The translations under genes and the position numbers were made by a program. The notes under the pieces were generated by a model that saw only the letters and a program-made list of their open reading frames with translations, had not been told where the DNA came from and did no database searches. From positions 69,501 through 133,500 of the forward strand of contig NC_092198.1 in the NCBI RefSeq assembly GCF_043641665.1: a stretch of DNA of 64,000 bases, given 5' to 3'. Of this stretch, positions 44,400-57,003 are shown one piece after another. How positions within the stretch are numbered: the stretch's first letter is position 1; each line of letters begins with the position of its first letter. The DNA is from Enoplosus armatus (Eukaryota > Chordata > Actinopteri > Centrarchiformes > Enoplosidae).

Positions 44400-46480
44400 T
44401 GATTAAAGGTCAAATGTTGTAAAAGAACAGAGGAACTGAAGGAGAAAAATAATAACAATAAATACAACAAACAACAAGCATTTGTCTGTAAACAGCCTCT
44501 GACAGTCAGAACTTTATTTGGAAAATTAAGGTTTTAACAGAAACACAAAGTACAGTCTGCAGAAGTTCTTGTCTGAAATGTTTCTCAGGTGAGACAGGTG
44601 ATGCTGCTGGTGGCTGATTCAATAATTAGCAGGGAATCCATTAGCCTGCTTATGGAAAGCCAATGAGGTCATTATTCCCTGCCACCGTGGGACACGGGGT
44701 GGAGAAAGCATCACACTGGCCGTTGCTAAGGAGGGAGGAGCAGTGGACAAGCCACCTCGGGGCAGGCCTGGGGCCGGTTTCACAAAGATAGAAGTCTATG
44801 GCTTAGATATAACAAATAGTCGTACTTCAGATGAACATTTAAATTCATCTGTTGCACAAAGCAGTTTAGTTCTTGACTATGTTAAGCAGGACTACAGTAC
44901 AATGAATTCTGTGTAAATTCAGACCAACCGCTTGGCACCATTTACCCCGGCAGAAAATGTTTGATTTTCAGAAGAATTTGATAGTTACCAGGACATTTTA
45001 CTGGGGATATTCAGCGAAGAGTGAGCAGTGTTAAACCCACCATTGACAGGAGCATCAAAGACATTCAAAAAAGATAAGATGTTACAAGATGCCAAGAAAG
45101 AAATGTTCAAAAGAATAAATCCTAAAACAGGAGGAGGATCACAGAAAAAGCTTAAAGACGAGAAAGCAGAGCATGTGGGGTCAACAGCGGTGCAACTACC
45201 AGGGCTCCCCCACCCACTCCGCCCAGAGCTGACGCTGACAGCAGCCCACCAAGTCAAGAGGGAGAGGCAGGCCAATGACAGCCAAGACGAGACTACAGGT
45301 AACGTTAACCAATGATGACATCAGTCAAAAGAAAGAAAAAAGTTTGACTTTGTGACGGTGGTTTTGATATGCTGATGTTGACGACACAGCCTACAAGGAA
45401 GCTACATGTCAACAGAATAAAGGTGCAGTGCTTTCGGTGTCCATTGTTCTTAGCGACGTTGTCTTTGAACGGTCAGAATGAGACAGCGGAGGAGGACAGG
45501 CAGGAAGCAAGAGAAAAAGAGCCAGGTGGAGAGAGGACGGGAGATGGGGAGACAGTGAGCTGGTCTGGCCCTCAGGGTCGGAGGGAATTACTCTGCTGTG
45601 TGCAACAGTGTTTATGAACGCCAGCTGGTGATTTACAACTATAACAGACGTCTCACAGTGCTGGACTCTGATTGGCTGTCAGTTGTTTCTTCACACAGAG
45701 AAATTCTCAAATGTAAAGTTCAGTAAAAGTACACATATCTTCAGTTGATGTGTTGATTTCGTCATCATTAACCATGCATTACATCATCAGCCATTCATTA
45801 CATCATCATTACGGCCAACTGTCAGTGTAACTATTACTGTGTTTCATTCGTTTTTCATAAAACAACTAATAAAACGTGCAGACAGCGACATTCCAACTGA
45901 TCAATAACATTATCGATCAGACTTCCGGTCTGCAGGTCCATGTCCTCAGACACCTCATGACGCCACACCCCAGCCCTGAGCAGCTTTACAATTTTTATTT
46001 TACATCTTTTTGTAGACGTTTTTTGAACTAGGCTTTTAATTTGAAAGGATTATATGTTCCTGTTTTGATGCCGAGAAAATTCCTGATCAGTCCGGATGGA
46101 TCGGAGATGTTATCTATTGATCAGCTCTCTGCTGCTGTCTGTCCTCCATCATTTTCTGATCGTTCTGTATCGATTACGTAACCTATTGATGACGTATGGA
46201 TGATAAACAGCTGATGATCTCCAGCCTCTCAGTCTGCTGCTGTAAACAACAAACAACCGGAAACAAACAAACAAACAAACAAACAAACATTCAGTCTGAC
46301 CTTCTGTTGATCTCTTTCAGCTCTTTCAGCTTCACGAGCTGCGCATCACCATCAAGCTCGCGCCCCGATCACCGCCGGAAACAACATCACTTCCGGTCAC
46401 TTCTTTTCGTAATAAAAGTCCCTTCTCTACGTAGCACAGGGTTCAGAACTTTAATCTACGGAGTGCCTGAATCCTGAAAG
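44400..46480. other. Intergenic; possible transposon relic at 44.77-45.3 kb
   Basis: A plus-strand open frame at 45028-45315 encodes a lysine-rich segment (RINPKTGGGSQKKLKDEK), preceded by a GGGGCCGGTTTCACAAAG phrase at about 44770. Together these resemble the accessory SANT/Myb-like protein and end of a PIF/Harbinger element, but I cannot confirm this. The rest (45.3-46.5 kb) shows short unsupported frames and an (AAAC)n run near 46265. Confidence 0.3.
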
Positions 46481-46529
46481 GTGATTTATTTATTTTTCAA
46501 ATTTGACACAAGAAATAAAACATGTTTGT

Positions 46530-46640
46530 TTGTTCTGCCTCATATCCGGGGCAGGGTCGCGGTGGCAGCAGACCAAACAAGGTGGTGCAGATCCTTCTCA
46601 CCCGCAATGTTTTCCAGTTCCTCCTGGGGGATCCCGAGGC
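46530..46640 (+). repeat. Fish dispersed repeat (CTCATATCCGGGG type)
   Basis: CTCATATCCGGGGCAGGGTCG, GTGGCAGCAGACCAAACAA and CTCCTGGGGGATCCCGAGG are phrases of a widespread fish repeat. It lies immediately upstream of a LINE fragment and may belong to it. Confidence 0.5.
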
Positions 46641-46929
46641 GTCCCCAAGTCTGATGAGAAATATGTTTTTTTTTCAAAACCTCTCATCACCCTTCCTCGG
46701 TGTTCTGAAGCTTTTATCCACATCTCATGGCCTTCATCAGCAGTTTCTGGAGAATCTGAACATCTTTGGGTTTTCGTCTGTTGCTCTCTTTGGAGTCTGG
46801 ATGGACATTTTTCACTATGTACTGATGTTTTGTAGACAAATTTAATCAATACAATATTGGTAATAATCAGTCGTTACAGGCTTGTATCAGAACATAATTA
46901 GTTAATCAACAGGCTGACAAACACAATTG

Positions 46930-47885
46930 ACTCATGTTCTTGTACACCAACAGCTGCACCTCCAGTCACCAGTCCGTCAAGCTCCTGAAGTTCACGGACG
47001 ACACCACCCTCATCTCTGGAGAGGATGAGTCTGCCTACAGGTGGGAGATTGACCATCTGGTGACCTGGTGCAACAGCAACAACCTGGAGCTTAACGCTTC
47101 AAAGACAGTGGAGATGGTTGTTGACTTTTTAGGAAGAGCGCTGCCCCACCCGCCCCCATCACCCTGTGTGACTCTCCAGTGGACACTGTGGAGTCCTTCC
47201 GTTTCCTGGGCTCCATCATCAGCCAGGACCTCCAGTGGGAGCTGAACATCAGCTCCCTCATCAAGAAAGCCCAACAGAGGATGTACTTCCTGAGGCAGCT
47301 GAGGAAGTTTAACCTGCCACAAAAAATGCTGGTTCACTTCTCCATCACTGTCTGGTATGCCTCCACCAAGGACAGACGCAGACTGCAGCGTATCATCCGC
47401 TCTGCAGAGAGGGTGATCGGCTGCAACCTCCCATCTCTTCAGGACCTGTACTCCTCCAGGACCCTGAGGAGAGCAGGGAAGATCGCTGCCGACCCCCCCC
47501 CTCCCCTCTGGCAGGAGGCTGCGGTCCATCAGGACCAAAACCTCCCGCCACAAAAACAGTTTCTTCCCCTCTGCAGTCAACCTGACAAACTCACATTGAC
47601 CCCCCCCACCAGAACACAAACACAAGTTATACGTTATATTAACGTACATCACCCCTGTCCCCCCTGCGTTACATTAACGCACCCACCCCCTACTGGACAC
47701 TTTATCTGGACGCTTTACTTTATTCTGGTCACTGCACTGTTTGTTATTTATCTTATTTTTATTTTTATTCTTATTTTACCTTTTATATTCTACTTATTTG
47801 TTCTCGAAACAATAGCACCTTCAGACCACAGCAAATTCCTTGTAATGTTACTTGGCAATAAACTGTTTCTGATTCTGATTCTTAA
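46930..47885 (+). mobile_element. L2-like LINE: RT C-terminus and 3' tail
   Basis: This is the best preserved LINE here. The plus strand reads VKLLKFTDDTTLISG (catalytic FADD changed to FTDD), then after a frameshift VESFRFLGSIISQDLQWELN, KKAQQRMYFLRQLRKFNLPQ and CNLPSLQDLYSSRTLRRAGK. The 3' tail is TTGTAATGTTACTTGGCAAT with TGATTCTGATTCT repeats ending at 47881. Frameshifts make it inactive. Confidence 0.88.
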
Positions 47886-48214
47886 TGAAGTTTAATAATA
47901 CAAGATGTAAATTTAAACTGAAATATGTTTATTCAGGATGAAAAAATTTAAAGTTAAACAGAAACAGTGAAATGTAACAAGGCAGGATTGATTTTTCACT
48001 GCCACTCAGCATTCAATACTCTACTGTCTCCAACACCAACTTTACTTTCACGCTTTTATTTTGAAGACGGCTTCTCCAGACCTCCGGTACTTTCTCGACC
48101 GTTGTTAAACCGCGCAGGCGCACTGACAGTAGCCTGATGTCATGGTGCTATTTGTAAAGGTCAGCAGGAGGCGCTGCTGCTGCAGGAGAGTTGAAGAAGC
48201 GTCAACAGAGGAGA

Positions 48215-48590
48215 AGAGAGTATACTAGTGTAGTACAGTAGAATAATGTATAGTAGTGTAGTGTAGTAGAGTATAGTAGTGTAGTACAATAGAGTCCAGT
48301 ACAGTAGTACAGTATAGTTGTGTAGTACAGTATAGTAGTACAGTATAGTAGTGTAGAGTACAGTAGTGTAGTACAGTACAGTGGTGTAATACAGTAGTAC
48401 AGTAGTGTAATACAGTACAGTAGTGTAGTACAGCAGTACAGTAGTTTAGTAAAGTAGTACAGTAGTATAATAGAGTACAGCAGTGTAGTACAGTAAAGTA
48501 GTGTAGTAAAGTAGTACAGCAGTACAGTAGTGTAGTAGAGTAGTGTAGTACAGCAGTACAGTAGTGTAGTACAGTAGAATATAAAAAATA
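48215..48590. repeat. GTAGTACAGTAGTGTA minisatellite
   Basis: About 370 bp built almost entirely of GTAGTACAGTA and GTAGTGTAGTACAGTA variants. It has no coding content. Confidence 0.92.
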
Positions 48591-48639
48591 AACATAATGA
48601 AAAATAATTTCATTTTAAATGTACTGTGTTTGGATCATT

Positions 48640-49045
48640 AGACTATGTTCTCTGATCCATTTACTCTGGTTTTAAACAACGCCAATACAGAACTTCCATT
48701 GGAAAACGGCAATTTTAACCCTGAGAGGTGCTCAGGAAATTTTTTATTTTTTTTTTTTTAAATCAGCATGATGATAAAATGTCCACATGCTTTTGGCCAT
48801 ACAGTGAAAGTGTTGATTTGCGGAGAAAAGAGCTTGGATAATGAGGCAGCAATTTTAATTGTTCTTTAACTTTTGGCCATGTAGTGCATTATGTTCTGAT
48901 GTCCACTTTGTGTATTGAAAGTGTGTTAATTTGTGGAGAAAAAAAAAAAACAATACAAAACTTCCATGGGAAAGTTGACATTTTAACCCTGAGGAGCTCA
49001 GTTGAATGAGGCAACTCTCCATAAACTTTGGGCAGTATAGTGTAT
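48640..49045. repeat. Two copies of a ~230-bp unit
   Basis: AATACAGAACTTCCATTGG with TTTTAACCCTGAGAGGTGCTC at about 48690 recurs as AATACAAAACTTCCATGGG with TTTTAACCCTGAGGAGCTC at about 48950. TTTTGGCCAT phrases follow both. Probably a dispersed non-autonomous element. Confidence 0.6.
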
Positions 49046-49113
49046 ATGAAAAATCAAAAACATCATCTGTCTTATTTAGAAACTTTAATGTCTTTCTATC
49101 CGCTCTAATACAG

Positions 49114-49119
49114 TTTATT
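49114..49119 (-). promoter_or_regulatory. xrcc3: xrcc3 poly(A) signal candidate
   Basis: AATAAA on the minus strand (TTTATT on plus) lies about 75 nt after the xrcc3 stop codon. It is a plausible 3'-end signal; this is a motif call only. Confidence 0.5.
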
Positions 49120-49193
49120 ATTTACATCTATATGTTTCATATATATTTACATATATTTAAATGGGAGTGTTGTGTATATTTATAAAGTATCGT

Positions 49194-52100
49194 CTATCTG
49201 TCAGAGTTTGTGACTCCTTGGACCCCCTCCCTCCAGACGGCGGCGTCTCGTCTGTCTCGGGCCAAATGAGGAGCAAACACCACCTCCAGCCTGCGAAGGG
49301 CACTGCGCTGGTCGCCACGGGCAACTGTCACCGGAAAGCGGCTCATCATCAGCCGAACCATCACCTGATTGGCCCAGGCTAACCCCAGAGCTGGTGACAC
49401 GTTGGATGACATAGGGCTGAGAGAAATATAGAAATTAAATAAAATATTTCTGAAAGATTGTTTTCAAATTCATAAATCTGTAAATGATCTCTCAAGATGT
49501 CTCAGTTCCTCCTTTTCTAATATTAATAATATTAATGCTTCTCTTAAATAAAGTAAAATGTTTACAGATTCTGGTTTGGAAGCTGACTTAACTTTGATCC
49601 ACAAACACAAAGAACTGAATGTTTGGTGTGAAGAAACTGCAGTTTGTCTTTACTTTGATTAAAATCGAGTCGAGATCAGTTTTCTCTGAGATCCCCAGTT
49701 CTTCTTGAGGTCAGTTTGATCAAACTTTCTACACATTTGTCTTTTTAATCATTTAATCGTAAACTGTTTTTTGAAGAAAGGAAACATTAAATTGCTTTTA
49801 CCCCAAACTGTCGTCTGAGCTGCTGAAAACATCAGTCACCTGAAACACAGAATAAACAGAACAGAATTCAAATATTTGCAGAGATTAAAACAAAAAAAAA
49901 CACTGAGGGCTGCTTGATGGTCAAATAGTTTGGAGCTACTCTGCAGACTGCATTCTAATAAATGAGTTGATTTGACTATAACAGTAAAAGCTTTGTAATG
50001 TCAAGTAGCTTCAGTGTGTTCAGCTACTTTATCTGGTTTGTTTTTAGAGCAGCTACTACTTTTTTTTTTGTTTTTATAAATCAAAACGTTGTAGTTTAAC
50101 TTCTTCCAATTCAGTTTCACACAGTTTTACACTGGTCATCAGTGTCAGGTCTTCAAAATCACTATCATCCCCAAGGAAGGCCTGAAGTGCAGCGACTGAC
50201 AACAGAATGATGATTTCTTGTAAATTGTTAATAAAGTTATGTTGAAAGAATGAAAGTGGTGGAACAGTCAGCCATCATTGAGTCGAGTCTTGTTCTACTG
50301 TGTTCCTGCTGTTCCTGCAGATCCTCTGTGGTTCCTGATATATCTAGACTGAGTGTGGTGGTGTGCAGGTTTGGTGACCCCCTTCAGGTGAGTCTGGACA
50401 ATGACAACAGCAGCGTGGGTCTGGCTGAGTGCTGTCATCACCTACTGCAGCCAAACAGACTGCTAGTGTGCTGAGGACCGGGAGACAGCAGTGGTGGTAG
50501 TCCTGCAGACGACAACGACAACAACAGACCAAACAGCAGTAACCCGGACTTGGAGACCATCAAATCTCAGCAGCTTTCCCAGGACCAGAGGCAAGACCCT
50601 GTCCTCTCTCAAGTCCAGGCCAAAGACCAGTATGGGCAGTTGTAGCAGCACTGGACCTGGAGACAAAGACCCTCTACTCTCAGTGGCCCAGCTTCACAAG
50701 CCTGGAAGGCCTCTTCTGTTGTTGCTGGTGGCTCCTCTGGGGTAAGCATGAGGTCTTCCAGCTCCTGGTTCCAGCTATACCACCAGATCCTCCAGCTGGC
50801 CCATGGCCCGGTGGAGTCAGAACACTGTGGAATTACCAAGACCTCTCAGCAGCTGTGGTCAGGATTCTAATGGGGTGTCGACAGGACATGCGACTACTGC
50901 ACTGCTTGGTGCTCCAACACTCCACTGCAACAGTACCAGGTGGGGGCCCCTATGGAGGTCCGGGCCTTTTTCTGCATCACTGACCGAGAGAACTGATGCA
51001 TCCTGGTGTTCTGTGACGTCTGCCAGCAATCAGGCATCGAGTAAACTGGGACCAGACCACTGCAGCCCCACAGTGACTGACTGGTTCAGCGCTTCAACCA
51101 TACACACCAACCACTCAGCTTGTAATTCTGACCAGCAGGACTGGTACACCTGCTCCCAGTGCGGTGGGCATACTGGACCAGGAGTCCGGCCTCTGAATTC
51201 CAACAAAACCACTAAAACCAGCAGCTCCGCCATGATGTCAGCAGACAGGTGTGTGTGTTACCTGGTTGATACAGAGAACAGGTGTGGTGAACTCCTGGCT
51301 CAGGTGGTGCAGTGTGGAGGAGAAGGTGAGCAGCTGTTTGGTCCTCTCCAGCCAATCAGCAGTCTGGAACTCAGACCTGAACAGAGCCGCCACTGAGTCG
51401 ACTACCAGGAAACGGACCAGACCTTGAGCCAGCAGGAGGGGTACACGGCGGGAGAGACACACCTGCAGGGAGTCCTGCAGGTAAAAAAACAACAACCTGT
51501 CAGTCTATAAACAGTCAGTCAGCCTCAGTCACTGATCAGAGGTCAGTGGGACAGACTCACCAGATCAGCAGCGTGCTCAATGTAAATGTGGTCACTGAAC
51601 CGGAGGCTGCTGATGAGTGATGGAGGGACGTCAGAGCGCAGACAGGACTGATATCTAATCAGCTGCTGCAGACGTCTGATGGGAAACGAGTCCTCAGTGC
51701 AGATATATACAGCTCCTACAAAACACAGAGAGACACCATGTTCCAGGACATGAACAGACAACACGTCTACACAGGCCAGCAGAGTCCATCTGTCCTTCAG
51801 GCCAGCACTCCAGACTGAGACATCTCATCACTGACCTGAATTCAGTCCTCTGTGCTGTGTTGGGTACTGTACAGACAGACAGAGCTGCAGAGCCAGCTGA
51901 GTCTTCCCTGCTCCGCTCTCCCCTGACAGCTCCGTGATGCCCCCCACAGGAAGACCCCCCCTCAGCAGCTCATCCAGTACAGGACATCCAACGCTGAGTC
52001 TGAGGCCAGACTCGAACTTGCGATACTCTCCGCGATGGAGCAGGAGGGCTGCAGACACAGAAACCTATAGGTTAATAAACATCACTCTGACGTCCAATCA

Positions 52101-52938
52101 GACTGCATCATTACTGATCTGACCTGGGATTGGAGGGTGTCGTCTGCAGGCAGTGGCAGAGGCGGTGAGCAGCAGCTGGATGTCTGAGGAGGACAGACCA
52201 GTGAGTCTCTGCAGGTCCGGAGCAGAAACACACAGCACCTCCCTAACAGACCTCAGTTTCGCTGGAGGGGAGAAAACAAGGTACCCATGGTAATGATAAT
52301 ATTAATAAGAATAAAAACAAACAATGATTTAAGTTTTCCTGCCAAACACCAAAGAGGAGCAGACAGCTTATATTTCATATTTTACAACAGGATACGCACA
52401 CTTTTTCAATTGAAGAAGCTCCAACCAAACTCCATACAAACTCTTGCAGTTTTAAGTCGGCCTTAAATAGAACGTTTTAGGACTTAAGACCATATGGAGG
52501 AAAATTTGACCTACAGACACCCAGTTATGTACAATATATGCCGATGGTACTGTAACAGACTGTCCTGTGTTTAGTGTGTTTCTGTATCTGAGGTGATGTG
52601 TCCCCTCAGAGTTGCTGAAAAGCATTTTTGACATGTGAGAGAAAAAAATATATACTGTTGCTGCTGCTGGTCATTGCAGTACTTCTCCATGCCCCGTTAA
52701 TTATTTTCTTAAACCTGCCCAGTTAGGCGAGCCCAAGACGCTCGGTTACAGTACTACTAAAACACATAGTCAAAGAATGTGTGTGTTAAGCAGTGTTCTA
52801 CAAGGCCACTACATTTGAGGGTACGCGATGTAATATAAAAGTGTCATATTTCTGAATGTAGTCTGGAGCAGCGGCTCTTTTACCTCTCCTCACGGCTGCG
52901 ATGATCCTCGGGTGGAGCTCCAGCTGATCCCAGTCCAT
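49194..52938 (-). CDS. xrcc3: XRCC3: RAD51 paralogue (complete)
   Basis: XRCC3 pairs with RAD51C (CX3 complex) in homologous recombination repair in the nucleus. The seven coding exons are 52938-52884, 52261-52124, 52048-51836, 51715-51561, 51474-51262, 49839-49802 and 49416-49194. They join in phase to 344 aa; human, as I recall, is 346. The N-terminus [19 protein letters not shown] matches the family. Walker A GESGAGKT falls at residues 107-114. Walker B (VRFLVVDS) is near 207-214. Other family blocks are [27 protein letters not shown] and [16 protein letters not shown]. Intron 5 (49840-51261) carries an LTR-retrotransposon relic in the opposite orientation. A GC-rich stretch with GACGTCATCACGCG at about 53090 sits upstream and may be its promoter. 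Confidence 0.96.
50520..51240 (+). mobile_element. Gypsy-type LTR retrotransposon integrase relic
   Basis: Inside xrcc3 intron 5, on the opposite strand, the plus sequence resembles the integrase part of a fish Gypsy pol gene. There is a zinc-binding-like block ([10 protein letters not shown], then a Cys pair), followed by [12 protein letters not shown] and, after frameshifts, blocks near 51060-51150 resembling the end of the catalytic core. Stops and shifts break it throughout. No LTRs were identified. Confidence 0.6.
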
Positions 52939-52989
52939 CTCCCCGCTGAGGACATACTGTCACCGCTGCTGCTTCAGTCACAACCAATG

Positions 52990-55290
52990 TCTCAAAGTCA
53001 GAAAAACGGTTTTTATTTACAGATAAATCTGTTTGTCTCTTTCTGTCCGAACAGTTTCACACTTTAAAAGATACCCGCCCGAACACGAGACGTCATCACG
53101 CGCCGCCGGTTGGAACCATCTAGCCGGATCTGAGGGGGCGAACGGTCCCGGTTTAAATGTAAAATCAAGTCTGTTTTAGTATATTGTTCAGTAACAAATG
53201 CAACTCTACTCGGCATTAGATTGACATATTGTTTTAATCATAAAACACTTCAATATCTCCGTCAGCGATCAACAAACTCCACCGCGCGAGCTCGGAGCAG
53301 GCTCCAGACCAGTGATGTCACTGCACTGCGACACAGGAAGAAAACAAACCACCCAAAACACTGAACAGAAGCTTTTCTATGATCAATAATTAGTATTTAA
53401 ATGGTTAACCGTTTGAAAAGAGGCTATTGTGTCTGTAGTTCGGTCTGAAAGAACAAGAAAATGGATTCTAACGGAAGGATAAAGCTGTAGACACAAACGG
53501 TTGCACCGTGTTTCTAACCGCCAAACGGAATTCTATTGTTTTCTGTTAACTGGTTTTCTACTCTCGGTGAGTTCATCTGTTCAGTTTCATGAAGTTGAGT
53601 TAGATCAGTGTGTTTAATAATCGATATATGCAACTGCACCTTAATGTTAGAAATGTAGCCGAGGGTTATGATTGGCGCCTAAACTTGAGTATTATTGAAT
53701 AACAACGCGGAGGATCTGTAGTGCGGACCAAGATGGCAAAACGTTACTGTTCCATACCTTTCACAATGAAAGCCCCAGAAGACAACTCAATAAAATAAAT
53801 TAGACACCTTCCCTCCTAAAAAAAAAACGTCCTCGTTTCCAAACAGTAACAGTAAATGCAATAAACAAAACACCAGCTGCAACATGCCAACAAACATTTC
53901 CACAGCAATCATGAATGTCCCCATCACATAACTGTACAGCCTCAACAAATACACACCAGATATAGCTGCTACACCGTAGTATATAGACATACCATACACA
54001 CATAAAACTATGTTATCTCCATTGTCACATTTTTCCCATCACCCCTAACATGCAATCACAACCTTCAAACAAATCAGCTAACAGTAAGCAGGGGATCATG
54101 AAGAGAAGCTGGGAGGCTACTCGAAGAACCAGCAGGCATCAGCTGTGTGCAGGGTTTCAGTCTATCGTAATGGACTATCTGCTCTTGTCTGTTAATTCAA
54201 TTCAGTTTTATTTATATAGCGCCAAATCACAACAAAAGTCATCTCATGGTACTTTACAAATAGAGCAGGTCTAGACCGACTCTTTATAATGTTATTACAG
54301 AGACCCAACAGTTCCCACCATGAGCAAGCACTTTGGCGACAGTGGCAAGCAAAAACTTCCTTTTAAGAGGCAGAAACCTCGAGCAGAACCAGACTCTAGG
54401 TGGGTCATCTGCTTTGACTGGTTGGGTTTGAGAGAGAGACAGAGAGAGATTAGAGTTCAAAGGATTGCCAATACGATTGGTGAGTCCAGGTTCTCCCTGG
54501 GAGTCCAACGCCGCCAGTGGGGAGCAAGTTTCATACGATCCTTAGTAAGAATATGCAGCCAAACTAGATCCCCTTCGGCATATGGCTGGTGACGGACTAC
54601 TTAATCATAGTACAGCTTTTGTTTCTCTGCCTGGCACCACTAAAAGGGTCTCCAGCCTGATAACGGAAGCAATTAAACTTGAAAAAGTTAACAGTATTAA
54701 TGTTGAGCTGGACATTAAGCTTAAAGGAAAATTTCTGTTTGTAGATACTTAGTGTTAATTTAAGCAGATAGATGACACACACGGTAGCAAGAGTAAGGAT
54801 GTTTAGAAATACATTAATAATTCCTAACCGAGTGAAATGACCCCGAAGTATCTCAGTGGCAGCCATGATAAGAGCTGGTCAAATTCTAAAATTCTAAAAT
54901 TCTAAATGCTAAGGAAAGGTACTTCACTGCTTTCTTTATTATCTCATTTAGCAAAGGCTACACTGAACCATCCTTCAAAAGGAAAGGAGGGAATGCTGTC
55001 CCACAATTCCTTGCAGCAGCAACATTTAAAGCGACCACGGCAGACCCACGACAATAACATCCGCCGTCGCATAATTACATATCCTAGTATGAGTGCAGTC
55101 AGATTCTCTTAGGAAAAGACAAACACAGTGCTAAGTCCTCACGAATTCTCCTGCACCTCATGACATTTTCCAGCGAGGGCAAGTGTTTCGCAAAAGACAT
55201 AGGATGTGATTTTTGAGTATTCGACCGCAGCTTAACCCTACTAACGGCTGACTACCTCCTCTCTGATCTGCAGGCTGTGTTGACCTGACC
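52990..55290. other. Region between xrcc3 and brf1, no gene recognised
   Basis: 53060-53350 is GC-richer and probably promoter sequence for xrcc3. The minus strand at 53787-54003 has two overlapping hydrophobic open frames without recognisable family. 54194-54312 is the second copy of the dispersed repeat at 37.5 kb. 54310-55130 includes open frames on both strands, but I see no splice-supported gene. An acceptor-like CTGCAG at 55268-55273 suggests an upstream non-coding brf1 exon somewhere in this stretch. Confidence 0.4.
54194..54312. repeat. Dispersed repeat, TTTATATAGC type, copy B
   Basis: Same family and orientation as 37503-37621, with shared CAAATCACAACAAAAGTC-like and GTCTAGACCGA blocks. 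Both end at GAGACCCAACAGTT. Confidence 0.85.
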
Positions 55291-55299
55291 TCCTCCACC

Positions 55300-55483
55300 A
55301 TGAGCTCCAGGGTGTGCAGGACCTGTGGGGGGTCAGATATAGATGTGGATCAGGCCCGAGGCAGTGCGGTGTGTACCAGCTGTGGTTCAGTTCTGGAGGA
55401 CAACATCATCGTCTCTGAAGTTCAGTTTGTGGAAGGAAGTGGAGGAGTTTCATCTGCAGTGGGACAGTTTGTCTCTGCTGATG
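55300..55483 (+). CDS. brf1: BRF1 first coding exon (TFIIIB subunit), partial
   Basis: BRF1 is the TFIIB-related subunit of TFIIIB that recruits RNA polymerase III to tRNA and 5S genes. This exon encodes residues 1-61 plus one base: a zinc ribbon with Cys6, Cys9, Cys25 and Cys28 (VCRTCGG and AVCTSCGS), then the conserved [12 protein letters not shown] and [10 protein letters not shown] strong donor (GATG followed by GTGAGAC) ends it in phase 1. The ATG context is CCACCATGAG. No exon resembling the next part of BRF1 (the HVNLG and cyclin-fold region) occurs in the remaining 8.5 kb. Either the intron is large, with the ZP gene lying antisense inside it, or this is a separated fragment. Confidence 0.88.
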
Positions 55484-57003
55484 GTGAGACACAAACTATA
55501 GTTTCTACTGGTGTTCCTGACAGTCAGAGGTGTCAAGTCAGGTTCTGTTGGGTAACTACATAAGACAGTAAACAATTAAACTAAATTGTCCTTTCTGAAT
55601 AAATCTGGCACAGCCCTCTCTTTGTAGAAGACCACCAATAGTTATGGGAATATGTCAGGTTTTATTAGTTTATACAAAATCTCAAACCAAACCTGGCCAT
55701 TTTAACTTTGTGTCCTTGTTCACAAGAAAAGCAAAACCAGAGAAAAGTCTGAAAAACATAACTTTACGTAGTGGAAATGGTTCTCAGTTAGACCACAGTC
55801 CAGTACAGGGCTGAACCATTTGAAAATAAATTAAAAACATCCAATTGCAGTTTCCTCACCAATATTGTGATTAAAATTGTGATTATTTTCTGTAAATTGA
55901 ATTCTGGTCCTGTATTTGTGCTCTACATCAGTGGTGCCCAAAATGGGTGCAATAATCTAATATTTATATAATCTTTACTATATTTTATATAATACAGAGG
56001 GTCACAGCACAGTAGGCTCTGAACTTGTGTACAATGACACAGAAGGGAAATAGAAGTCACTTTAAATCATGATTCATTGATATTTAAGAGGCCACGCTGA
56101 TTGTTGTAACATGGTTGTAGTTCAAACAGTTGAATGTCAACAAACTGAAGCTTTATTGAATCATATTCTGCAGACAGTGTTCATTTCTGGAACTTTCTGC
56201 TCTTCATTAGTTGATCTGTTTACCTGAGAACAAAAACATGTTTACACCTTCAGAAACACCACTACCTGGGTTAGGGTTCATCTTATACAAACCAGTTCAG
56301 AGGCCTGTACTACAAAGCAGGATTTGCAGTTAGCGAGGCAACTTCAGGGTTAACCATGGGTTGATGTCTCAGATCTCCTCGTGCCCTAATGATGGGGCAG
56401 TGATATTAGAAGCCTTCAGTCACAGTGGTGATTGTTTGACAGCTGTTCTTCCTGCATTTGGCAGCTGTGTTGCTTTTAGCCTGGATGTGTTTAACTTCTT
56501 CATATTTGTCTAATATTATAGTTTGCTCTTCGGTTGTAAAATATGCCGCTCTGCTGCCAGTAGGCAGGTCCATGTTTGCGATTGGTCAGTCGCTGCAAAC
56601 CGCACCCCTTTTATGGCTAGATTGAGAAACCCTGGGTTGACTTACCAAGTTGATAACCACCGTCGTGTGAGCTCTCAGCGTGATGTGGTTGTTGGCTCAG
56701 TGAAGCCAGATAAGGAGAAGATATTCTGGGTATGTTGAACCTGCTTCGCAGTACAGGCCTCAGGTCTCAAACTAATACAAGAACAGACAGTTCATTATGA
56801 AATGATTTCACTGAATGTTAACCATCAATAATGATCATCTGTGTGGAATCTGTGCCACCAGAGTAATTAATTGCATTTTTATTATACTTAAACATGGTAA
56901 AAGTCTATAACTGAATTAATGAAGTTTGTAATTCATCTGAATGATGCATTATAAAGCTCAAACACAAGCTGAGTAACAGGTGACCCTTTAACTACACATA
57001 CAT
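55484..57003. other. brf1 intron 1 / 3' flank of the ZP gene
   Basis: No further brf1 exon was seen. A CAGTGGTGCCCAAAATGGG phrase near 55930 resembles a hAT-type terminus, and a mobile-element copy occupies 56301-56760. The remainder is AT-rich with no supported frame. Confidence 0.45.
56301..56760. mobile_element. Non-autonomous DNA element, copy 3
   Basis: It starts AGGCCTGTACTACAAAGCAG and ends CTGCTTCGCAGTACAGGCCT, giving clear terminal inverted repeats. The interior matches copy 2 closely. The flanks CAG (left) and CAG (right) could be a 3-bp target duplication. Confidence 0.8.

Noticed and set aside
47035..47652. 205-aa minus-strand open frame
   Set aside because: It is the shadow of the LINE RT on the plus strand, with no independent similarity.
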